A stretch of DNA of 5,613 nucleotides from assembly GCA_027717875.1 (NCBI GenBank), contig JALLOL010000171.1:1-5613 (forward strand). Direction: 5' to 3'. Shown here piece by piece: positions 1 to 5,422 of this stretch. This stretch comes from Acidobacteria bacterium AH-259-L09 (lineage in GTDB: Bacteria; Acidobacteriota; UBA6911; RPQK01). The notes below the pieces were generated by a model. That model ran no database searches. It saw only the letters and a program-made list of their open reading frames with translations, and was not told the origin of the DNA. The position numbers and the translations under genes were made by a program. Position 1 is the stretch's first letter; every line of letters begins with the position of its first letter.

Positions 1-42
1 AGTTGAGTGCATAACCGGAAATTCATAAATAATCTCGGTCAT
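1..42 (-). CDS. Possible start of next operon gene (partial, runs off window)
   Basis: An ATG at 42-40 overlaps the stop codon of the sirtuin gene in an ATGA arrangement. It opens a frame that stays open for all 14 codons to the window edge (MTEIIYEFPVMHST...). The four-base overlap is the usual sign of translational coupling in an operon as tight as this one. I do not recognise the product from so few residues. The GGGAAG just before the ATG is too close to be a good ribosome-binding site, so initiation would depend on ribosomes finishing the sirtuin. A competing ATG in another frame at 26-24 cannot be excluded. Confidence 0.35.
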   Translation of the reverse strand, partial: MTEIIYEFPVMHST

Positions 43-797
43 CTTCCCAACAATTTACGCAATTCATCAACCGCGTCTGGTAAAACGGCTGTTGCGTCGC
101 CTTCGACCCGAAGATCCGCCAGATGATCTTGTGCGGTAGTGCCCTGGTTGATAATAACGTAGAGCGCCCCGTGCTCTTTGGCCGATCTCGGTATAGAGGC
201 CGCTGGTTCCACTTCAAGAGTGGAACCAATTGCAAGAACCAGGTCAGCGCGACTGGCGGCTGCGAAAGCCCCGGTCAGTTTGTCGTGGGGCATTGCTTGC
301 CCGAAGGAGATGGTGGCCGGTTTGAGGAATCCTCCACACTCACAGAGAGGAGGCTTACGGGTGCGTTCGAATTGTGCAAAGATGGGATCTGGATCCATGC
401 GCTTTCCACAGGTCTGACATTCAATCTCTCGATTAGTACCGTGTAGCTCAATCACTCTCCCCTCGGGGTGTCCGGCAAGCTGATGTAATCCATCAATGTT
501 CTGTGTCACCAGTGCATCCAGGCGGCCCATTTGGTCTAACTCGGACAGGGCCAGGTGAGCTTGATTCGGTTTGGCATCGCGAAACTGAAGCCAGCCCTCG
601 AGTTTGAAATCCCAGTGGAGGACACGAGCTTCATACGATGTCATAAACTCGTCGTAGTAAATGGGACGCCGGCGCTTCCACACGCCCTGAGGTCCTCGGA
701 AATCAGGGATACCCGAACCAGTTGACATACCAGCCCCGGTGAAGACCAGGACCCGATCAGCATTTTTCAGGAGGTGGGCCAGTCGGCGTGCAGACAT
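39..797 (-). CDS. Sir2-family NAD-dependent protein deacylase (sirtuin, CobB/NpdA type)
   Basis: The 252-residue product removes acetyl or related acyl groups from protein lysines, using NAD+ and releasing nicotinamide and O-acyl-ADP-ribose; it should be cytoplasmic. Visible motifs are the NAD-binding GAGMSTGSGIPDFR (21-34), TQNIDGLH (98-105), catalytic His119 in ELHG, and GSTLEVEPAAS (191-201). A zinc module is formed by Cys127/Cys130 and Cys152/Cys154. The second cysteine pair is CxC rather than the commoner CxxC. The length fits a minimal bacterial sirtuin with no extra domains. No upstream in-frame start lies near; ATG at 797-795 has only a weak GAG-type ribosome-binding site, and truB ends 19 bases upstream, so the gene is probably co-transcribed with and fed by truB. 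Acyl preference cannot be read with confidence: a Tyr-x-x-Arg occurs at 55-58, but I cannot place it on the CobB/SIRT5 desuccinylase pair. Family assignment is certain; its position behind truB is unusual. Confidence 0.96.
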   Translation of the reverse strand: MSARRLAHLLKNADRVLVFTGAGMSTGSGIPDFRGPQGVWKRRRPIYYDEFMTSYEARVLHWDFKLEGWLQFRDAKPNQAHLALSELDQMGRLDALVTQNIDGLHQLAGHPEGRVIELHGTNREIECQTCGKRMDPDPIFAQFERTRKPPLCECGGFLKPATISFGQAMPHDKLTGAFAAASRADLVLAIGSTLEVEPAASIPRSAKEHGALYVIINQGTTAQDHLADLRVEGDATAVLPDAVDELRKLLGR

Positions 798-816
798 GAT
801 AGCAGTTCTCGTGTGT

Positions 817-1707
817 TCATTTTTCCCGATTCGCCGTTTCCAGAACGATGGTGGGCCGAATGTGATTTCTGGGGGCTGGTTGACCGATAGCGATCAACTT
901 CTCGTTGTGAAAAAGTCGGCAAAACGCTCCTGTAAATTCAGTTTCTCGAGGAATTTCGTTTCCGTGATGGACTCGTTCCGCCTGCTGTTCATGAAGATCG
1001 ATTCGGGGAAGTTCGGGCAGCAACTCTTCCATTGGATAAAGGACCTTTCGCCAGTCGTGCTCGATCTCATCGACGGGGATGGCCCGATAAAGGTCAAAGA
1101 TTCCGGATCGAATGCGGCGCAGATTCTGGAGATAAGCCCCACAGCTCAGCGCTTCTCCTATTTCATGGGCCAGAGCACGAATGTAGGTGCCTGATGAGCA
1201 ATGAACTCGAAGACTCCAGATTGCTTCGGTTTGTTCAAGCAGCTCGAGTCGATAAACATGGACGGTTCGCCAGGGGCGTTCTGACTCACGCTTTCGTCGA
1301 GCCAGCTCGTAGAGCTTCTGTCCAGCCACCTTGACGGCCGAAAACATGGGAGCCTGCTGCTGAATCACTCCCGTGAATTGGGCGAGCACCTGTTTGGATT
1401 GCCGGGGAGAAATCCTGGGCAAGGGCTTTACCTCGATGACCTGACCCTCACCGTCGAAGGTATCAGTGGTTTTTCCCAATCTGATTTCAGCCACATATTC
1501 TTTGTCACTGGACTGGAAAAAGCGGCTTAGGCGGGTGGCGCGTCCCAATACAAGAGGCAGTACTCCGGTAGCCATCGGATCGAGCGTTCCCGTGTGACCC
1601 ACCTTGATTTTAAAAAGTGATCTGGTCCTTGCCACGATATCATGAGACGTGGGCCCTGCGGGTTTGTCGACAACTAGGACCCCACTCGGCACCTCTCCCG
1701 TTCTCAT
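817..1707 (-). CDS. truB: tRNA pseudouridine(55) synthase TruB
   Basis: TruB isomerises U55 in the T-loop of tRNAs to pseudouridine and acts as a tRNA-folding chaperone. The 296-residue product has the full family layout: KPAGPTSHDIV (15-25), VGHTGTLDPMATGVLP (36-51) with catalytic Asp43, KEYVA (69-73) with the conserved active-site Tyr71, QQQAPMFSAVKVAGQKLYELAR (from 116), and SSGTYIRALAHEIG (171-184). A small C-terminal PUA-like domain follows (about 233-290). The length is slightly below the E. coli enzyme (314). The start is ATG at 1707-1705, 24 bases after nrnA; only an AGG touching the ATG resembles a ribosome-binding site. A GTG at codon 6 is possible, but nothing favours it. The order nrnA-truB is the conserved one of the infB-rbfA-truB cluster, while the gene after it (a sirtuin rather than ribF) is not the usual one. 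Confidence 0.98.
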   Translation of the reverse strand: MRTGEVPSGVLVVDKPAGPTSHDIVARTRSLFKIKVGHTGTLDPMATGVLPLVLGRATRLSRFFQSSDKEYVAEIRLGKTTDTFDGEGQVIEVKPLPRISPRQSKQVLAQFTGVIQQQAPMFSAVKVAGQKLYELARRKRESERPWRTVHVYRLELLEQTEAIWSLRVHCSSGTYIRALAHEIGEALSCGAYLQNLRRIRSGIFDLYRAIPVDEIEHDWRKVLYPMEELLPELPRIDLHEQQAERVHHGNEIPRETEFTGAFCRLFHNEKLIAIGQPAPRNHIRPTIVLETANREK

Positions 1708-1731
1708 CCTGATTATTTTAGTTGATCAGCC

Positions 1732-2685
1732 TCAGTCCAGCAGCTTTTCCAACTCCGAGACCACCTTATCCCGAGCCTCTTTAAAGCTTCCTTGGACCAA
1801 AAGGCCTGCGGCGTTTTTGTGGCCGCCGCCGCCGAAATATTCGGCCACAGATCCCACATCATAATGATCCTTAGACCTCAAACTCACGCGGTACTGATTT
1901 TTCGCTTCTTCACGAAAGAAGGCAGCCAAGAGTACGCCCTGTATGGACAGTGCATAGTTGACGAGGCCTTCCGTGTCGCTGGCGGACGCGCCCGTTCTCT
2001 GGAGCATTTCTTGGGTGAGTGTAATAAGGGCGATTTTCTTTGAGGGGTGCAGTTCGAGCGTATTCAGAAGCATGCCCAGCAGCTGGATCCTGGAGTAAGG
2101 CTGGGTCATGTAAACCGATTGTGCAATAGCGTTGGGATCGGCTCCATTGTTCACTAGATCACTGACGACGAGAAAGGTTCCGGCGCCGGTGTTGGAATAC
2201 TGAAATGATCCGGTGTCAGTCAAAATCGCGGTGTAGAGATTGGTAGTGATCTCGGCTGTCAAGGGTACTTGGAGAGCTTTAACAAGGTGATAAATCATTT
2301 CTCCCACGGCTGCCGCCGATGGGTCCACCCAGTTGAGATCCCCAAAAGGCTTTGTTTTTGGATGGTGATCGATGTTAATCACGAAGTACTCATCGAGACC
2401 CTTCACTTCAGGTCGCTTTAGGTCGTTACACTCGAGGACGAACAATCCATCATAGTTGCCCTCGACTCGATCGGTTACACGAATCTTGCGGATTCCCGGG
2501 AGCGAGTTGTAGGGCCGAGGATGAGGGTCCGCATTGAAAACCTGGACTGTTTTCCCCAGTTCTTCGAGTGCGAAAGCCAATCCTAGTTCTGAGCCAATCG
2601 AATCTCCGTCGGGCCGAGCATGCGACGTGACAGCAAAACGTTCCTGGCTTTGTATGAAGCGGATAATCTCTTCCACAGCTTTCAA
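1732..2685 (-). CDS. nrnA: DHH/DHHA1 phosphoesterase, NrnA-type oligoribonuclease / pAp phosphatase
   Basis: NrnA-family enzymes degrade 2-5 nt RNA fragments and dephosphorylate 3'-phosphoadenosine 5'-phosphate; some cleave pGpG or cyclic dinucleotides. The 317-residue product has SHARPDGDSIGSELG (21-35; His22, Asp26, Asp28), motif II as VLECNDLKR (83-91), the DHH signature IDHHP (105-109), ILTDTGSFQYSNT (154-166) with metal-ligand Asp157, and a DHHA1 substrate-binding end with GGGGHKNAAG (285-294). Motif II carries Glu85 where Asp is the textbook ligand; Glu can still bind metal. The start is TTG at 2685-2683, overlapping the DUF503 stop as TTGA. An in-frame TGA lies three codons upstream, and the only later early start is GTG at codon 4. 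GAG five bases before the TTG is a weak ribosome-binding site, so translational coupling is likely. The family is certain; the exact substrate is inferred. Confidence 0.95.
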   Translation of the reverse strand: MKAVEEIIRFIQSQERFAVTSHARPDGDSIGSELGLAFALEELGKTVQVFNADPHPRPYNSLPGIRKIRVTDRVEGNYDGLFVLECNDLKRPEVKGLDEYFVINIDHHPKTKPFGDLNWVDPSAAAVGEMIYHLVKALQVPLTAEITTNLYTAILTDTGSFQYSNTGAGTFLVVSDLVNNGADPNAIAQSVYMTQPYSRIQLLGMLLNTLELHPSKKIALITLTQEMLQRTGASASDTEGLVNYALSIQGVLLAAFFREEAKNQYRVSLRSKDHYDVGSVAEYFGGGGHKNAAGLLVQGSFKEARDKVVSELEKLLD

Positions 2686-2972
2686 TCGTACTCAAAGAAG
2701 TCAATTTCGTATCTGACCAGGTCGCCACCCAGGATTCGTTCACTCTCCCGGATAAACTTTGCGGATAATCTTTCCAGGTCTTTTCGACTGGGGCCAATGG
2801 AAACCGCTCCCAAGCGGGCCCGCTGCCAGAGGTCCTGATACTCAATTTCGGAGATGGAAAAGTTGAATCGGGAGCGCAAACGATCCGCTGTCTTGCGAAG
2901 CACGCTTCGTTTCGCTTTCAAAGAGTGGCTGTTGGGAAGATGAATCTCCAGGGAGCAGAAGACGATGGGCAT
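2682..2972 (-). CDS. DUF503 domain protein (YlxP-like)
   Basis: The 96-residue product covers the whole DUF503 domain. It has HSLKAKRSVLR (16-26), followed by RLRSRFNFSISE (31-42) and EYQDLWQRARLG (44-55), which are the family's recognisable blocks. The biochemical role of DUF503 is not settled; its recurrent position between infB and rbfA/nrnA in many bacteria suggests a link to ribosome assembly or RNA metabolism. The start is ATG at 2972-2970, which matches the family N-terminus; upstream there is only a short AGG very close to the ATG. It is the first gene of the leftward operon, and its stop overlaps the nrnA start by four bases. Neither infB nor rbfA is adjacent: upstream is a divergent intergenic region instead. 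Confidence 0.93.
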   Translation of the reverse strand: MPIVFCSLEIHLPNSHSLKAKRSVLRKTADRLRSRFNFSISEIEYQDLWQRARLGAVSIGPSRKDLERLSAKFIRESERILGGDLVRYEIDFFEYD

Positions 2973-3016
2973 TGCCTAAGTACCGTAACCCTTTCTCAAA
3001 TCCACTGTAACTGTAG

Positions 3017-3046
3017 AAAAAACGGGTCTACTTTTACAAGACCCGT
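3017..3046 (-). terminator. Terminator-like hairpin plus U-tract in the leader of the DUF503-nrnA-truB operon
   Basis: Read on the minus strand, ACGGGTCT (3046-3039), a nine-base loop and AGACCCGT (3029-3022) form a perfect 8-bp stem, with a T-tract over 3022-3017. This is the classic intrinsic terminator layout, and it works only leftward, since the plus-strand reading has no T-tract. No leftward gene ends here. It therefore either stops antisense or read-through transcription from the qor side or acts as an attenuator in the 5' leader of the operon, whose first codon is 45 bases further on. Confidence 0.55.
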
Positions 3047-3056
3047 CTGACAAAGT

Positions 3057-3080
3057 CTAGTGTCTGTAAGCAGATACTGG
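3057..3080. promoter_or_regulatory. Imperfect palindrome in divergent region (candidate operator)
   Basis: AGTGTCTG (3059-3066) and CAGATACT (3071-3078) are inverted around TAAG with one mismatch in eight. Further pairing at 3057/3080 extends the symmetry. No T-tract follows on the plus strand, so it is not a terminator. It covers the space between the weak leftward -35 (3083-3078) and -10 (3059-3054) candidates, which is where a repressor site would be expected. Function is inferred from symmetry and location only. Confidence 0.3.
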
Positions 3081-3100
3081 CAAGATTATCCAGACCACAT

Positions 3101-3129
3101 TGGACAAAGGCTGTCCCGCCCTTTACAAT
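3101..3129 (+). promoter_or_regulatory. Sigma70-type promoter of qor
   Basis: TGGACA (3101-3106, five of six to TTGACA) and TACAAT (3124-3129, five of six to TATAAT) are separated by exactly 17 bases. Transcription would start near 3136, only about four bases before the qor ATG at 3140. An inverted repeat GGACA-N5-TGTCC (3102-3116) lies over the -35 and spacer and could be an operator. It is the best promoter match I noticed in the window. Confidence 0.5.
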
Positions 3130-3139
3130 CAACCGAATC

Positions 3140-4108
3140 ATGAAAGCGATCCGTGTTCACGAACCTGGCGGTCCGGAGGTCCTCTCTTACGAAGACGTTC
3201 CCGAACCCGAGCCCAATCCTAATGAAGCTCTGGTCGAAATCAAAGCCATTGGACTGAATTTCATCGACACCTACCACCGCACGGGACTCTACAAGGCGGC
3301 GCCCCCCTTTACACCGGGCGTAGAGGCGGCAGGAACGGTTAGCGCGGTAGGCTCCGATGTGAGTGAAGTTGAAGTGGGAGATCCTGTCGCCTATGCACTG
3401 TCGCTTGGAACATACGCTGAGCGTGCGGCAGTCCCGGCCTGGCAGCTTGTCAAATTGCCTCCTGACGTCGACTTTAAAACAGGTGCAGCCATCATGGTGC
3501 AAGGGATGACTGCGCATTATTTAACGCGTTCGAGTTATCCACTGGCACCGGGTCGCACCGCCTTAGTGCACGCTGCAGCAGGGGGAGTGGGTTTGCTCCT
3601 GGTTCAGATGGCTAAAATGTGTGGAGCACGCGTGATTGGAACAGTTTCGACTGAAGAGAAAGCCGAGCTGGCCGGCCGGGCAGGGGCTGACGAGGTCATT
3701 CTGTATACGGAAAAAGACTTCGAGTCGGAAGTCCAGCGGCTGACCGATGGCGGTGGAGTAGAAGTGGTCTATGATTCGGTGGGGCAGACCACTTTTGAAA
3801 AGGGCCTGAATTGTTTGAAACCTCGGGGATACTTAGTGCTCTTTGGGCAAGCCAGTGGACCTGTGCCCCCTTTCGATCCCCAGATTTTAAATGCCAAAGG
3901 GTCTCTTTTCTTAACCCGGCCCAGCTTGGGTCATTATGCCGCCTCACGGGAGGAATTGCTGGAGCGTGCCGGGGAAATCCTGAAATGGGTGTCAAGTGGG
4001 GATCTCAAGGTGCGAATTGACAGGACGTTTCCTCTTTCCGAAGCCTCCGATTCACACCGGGCACTGGAAGGACGAAAGACCGCGGGGAAGGTGCTGCTGT
4101 TGCCGTAG
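3140..4108 (+). CDS. qor: NADPH:quinone reductase, zinc-free QOR family (MDR superfamily)
   Basis: The 322-residue product resembles E. coli QorA (327). This family reduces quinones or related alpha,beta-unsaturated carbonyls with NADPH in the cytoplasm. The N-terminal GroES-like domain (about 1-125) includes [29 protein letters not shown] (38-51) and [10 protein letters not shown] (58-67). The Rossmann domain has AAAGGVG (145-151), the family's dinucleotide-binding loop, then YDSVG (211-215) and the C-terminal RKTAGKVLL (312-320). The zinc ligands of alcohol dehydrogenases are missing, as expected for QOR. The N-terminus matches the family, so ATG at 3140 is secure, yet no ribosome-binding site precedes it and the -10 ends 10 bases upstream, which points to leaderless translation. 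The gene is monocistronic, divergent from the DUF503 operon and convergent with the FAD oxidoreductase. The natural substrate is unknown. Confidence 0.95.
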   Translation: MKAIRVHEPGGPEVLSYEDVPEPEPNPNEALVEIKAIGLNFIDTYHRTGLYKAAPPFTPGVEAAGTVSAVGSDVSEVEVGDPVAYALSLGTYAERAAVPAWQLVKLPPDVDFKTGAAIMVQGMTAHYLTRSSYPLAPGRTALVHAAAGGVGLLLVQMAKMCGARVIGTVSTEEKAELAGRAGADEVILYTEKDFESEVQRLTDGGGVEVVYDSVGQTTFEKGLNCLKPRGYLVLFGQASGPVPPFDPQILNAKGSLFLTRPSLGHYAASREELLERAGEILKWVSSGDLKVRIDRTFPLSEASDSHRALEGRKTAGKVLLLP

Positions 4109-4114
4109 TTTTAG

Positions 4115-4137
4115 CCTTGAAGTCATCCAAGGATTTT
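4115..4137 (+). terminator. Weak candidate terminator for qor
   Basis: CCTTG (4115-4119) and CAAGG (4128-4132) form a 5-bp stem with an eight-base loop, followed by ATTTT (4133-4137). It starts seven bases after the qor stop and lies mostly inside the 3' end of the convergent FAD gene, because only 14 bases separate the two stop codons. The stem is short and only half GC, so efficiency is doubtful. The reverse reading has no T-tract. Confidence 0.25.
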
Positions 4138-5303
4138 GTACTCATGGTAGTCGCCCGCACTGAGTTGCCCGTTGTGAAATCGCCTATATCGGAACACGGT
4201 AGTGTCGTAACTGCTGCATTTTCCTTCGCGGACCAACTCAGACACGATCCTGCCCACCGCAGGCCCCAACTTGAAACCATGCCCACTAAAGCCGACCGCG
4301 CAATAGAATCCTTTAACTTCCGGGATTTGATCAATCACCGGTTGCCAATCGGGCGTAACATCGTACAGTCCAGCCCACCCTCCCTTCACCAGGCCTTCAG
4401 CCATCACTGGAAATCGCCTTAGCACCCCGTCTGAATAGGTTGCGGCCTCGTCATAATCCGTTACTACAGAGTATTTTTCGACGTCCGCCTCCTGATCGGC
4501 TTCCTGTGAGCTGATGGAGCCAACCAGCATCCCGTCATGCCCCTCTGGCTTGAAGTACCAACCGTTCACTAAATCAGCCCACACGGGAGTCGGGGTTCTC
4601 CATTGAGGGGGTCTTTTCAAAATGACCACAGGATGCCGGCTGGGCTTGATCGGAATCTCGACTCCAACCATCGCCGCTATTTCACGGCCCCACGGTCCGG
4701 CCACGTTAACCACGGTTTCAGTCGCAATCTCGCCTTTATCGGTGATCACTCCGCGAATTTGTGCCCCTTGCACTCTTAGCCCTGTAACACGGGTGCCTAG
4801 CAAGACTTCGACTCCTTCTTTCTGTGCTGCGATGCAAAAACTGTTGGCCGCCAATGCCGGGTCGGCATACCCCCCATCCGGTTCGTATGCGCCATAGCCT
4901 ATGTCCTCTATATTGAGAAACGGCTCCATTTCCCGCAGTTCTTCCGGCGAAAGAACGCTTTCCCGGATTCCCAGACGCTGATGCATAGCGACACTTTTTT
5001 TCAATGTCTCAGCGTTTTGCTCGGAGCACAAAAACACCACGCCTGCCTGCATAAAGCCGGCATCCCCCCGATTTCTTGTTCAAAGCTTCTATAGGTACGC
5101 AGGCTATCTCTGGCCATCTTGGCAAGGGTTTCGATCGTATAGTGCTGCCGGACGATGCCGCTCGAGCGCCCGGTTGGTCCGGAGGCAACATACCCTTTTT
5201 CCACTAGCAGGACATTCCTCACGCCGTCCTTGGCAAGGTTATAGGCAATACTGCAACCGTTGATTCCAGCTCCTATCACTACTACCTCTGCCGTCTTTCT
5301 CAC
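4123..5303 (-). pseudogene. FAD-dependent oxidoreductase (SoxB/DadA type), frameshifted
   Basis: The protein belongs to the DAO superfamily, flavoenzymes that oxidise secondary amines or amino acids such as sarcosine, dimethylglycine, proline or D-amino acids; the substrate cannot be told. As it stands the 5' frame (5303-5001) encodes 100 residues, beginning MRKTAEVVVIGAGINGCS with the FAD-binding GxGxxG (11-16) and ribose-contact Glu35, then TGRSSGIVRQHY. Its last 20 residues are out of frame. The 3' frame (open from 5052 to 4123) supplies the rest: NVAGPW, GWYFKPEG, GWAGLYDVTPDWQPVID and GFSGHGFKLGPAVG, all family hallmarks. Adding one G to the run of six at 5064-5069 joins both frames as EIGGDAGFMQAGVVF and gives 393 residues, normal for the family. 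No other lesion is visible, so a sequencing or assembly error, a recent mutation or slippage-dependent expression are all possible. The start is GTG at 5303-5301 behind a perfect AAAGGAGG. Confidence 0.9.
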
Positions 5304-5422
5304 TTGGTTTCCTCCTTTGGTTGTCCGATCATAGCCTTGCGCTTGCTCCGGTTGGCTTTCATCTTCGTTTCGTCAAGCCCCTGTGATCTTGTCAATCCCT
5401 CTTGCGCAAGTGATTCGTACAT
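5300..5422 (-). CDS. Possible small protein, 40 residues, coupled to the FAD oxidoreductase
   Basis: An ATG at 5422-5420, preceded by AAAGG with seven-base spacing, opens a 40-codon frame (MYESLAQEGL...QPKEETK). It ends in TGA at 5302-5300, overlapping the GTG start of the FAD gene as GTGA. Its final codons contain that gene's AAAGGAGG ribosome-binding site. The predicted peptide is strongly basic in its second half (KMKANRSKRK), with no cysteine, membrane segment or recognised motif. It could be a real small protein, a leader peptide coupling translation into the FAD gene, or the tail of a degraded upstream gene. I do not recognise it. A chance ORF of this length is easily possible; the overlap and ribosome-binding site are the only support. 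Confidence 0.35.
   Translation of the reverse strand: MYESLAQEGLTRSQGLDETKMKANRSKRKAMIGQPKEETK
5311..5318 (-). promoter_or_regulatory. Ribosome-binding site of the FAD oxidoreductase
   Basis: AAAGGAGG on the minus strand lies seven bases before GTG at 5303-5301. It is by far the strongest Shine-Dalgarno sequence seen in the window and fixes the GTG as the start, which also matches the position of the FAD-binding motif in the family. The strength of the site argues that the frameshifted gene was recently, or still is, expressed. Confidence 0.8.

Larger units (their letters stand above)
2973..3139. other. Divergent intergenic region between DUF503 operon and qor
   Basis: These 167 bases must hold the promoters of both the leftward operon and rightward qor. 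The qor promoter, a leftward-reading terminator-like hairpin, an imperfect palindrome and a short inverted repeat are listed separately. For the leftward operon I see only weak candidates. One is TTGCCA (3083-3078) with TAGACT (3059-3054), 18 bases apart, upstream of the hairpin. The other is TTGTAA (3039-3034) with TACAGT (3015-3010), 18 apart, which would start transcription downstream of the hairpin stem. I could not find a coding frame or structured RNA gene here. Confidence 0.7.

Noticed and set aside
739..1194. Open frame of 151 codons on the plus strand
   Set aside because: It lies antisense to the certain truB and sirtuin genes, and its translation has no recognisable motif.
2450..2845. 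Open frame of 131 codons on the minus strand across nrnA and DUF503
   Set aside because: It is in another frame of the same strand over two certain genes that themselves overlap.
3047..3139. A small RNA gene ending at the leftward hairpin
   Set aside because: I see no strong leftward promoter at a suitable distance and no tRNA-like or other known RNA fold in this stretch.
3086..3517. Open frame of 143 codons on the minus strand over the start of qor
   Set aside because: It is antisense to a certain qor gene, rich in Arg and Cys as expected of a shadow frame, and would run through the qor promoter.
5064..5070. Programmed -1 ribosomal frameshift at the G-run
   Set aside because: The tract is not a proper X-XXY-YYZ heptamer in the zero frame, and metabolic enzymes of this family are not known to use one; slippage by RNA polymerase remains open but unproven.
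5401..5410. Perfect ten-base palindrome CTTGCGCAAG as an operator
   Set aside because: It lies inside the possible 40-residue ORF, no promoter elements fit around it, and one ten-base palindrome is easily found by chance in this length of sequence.
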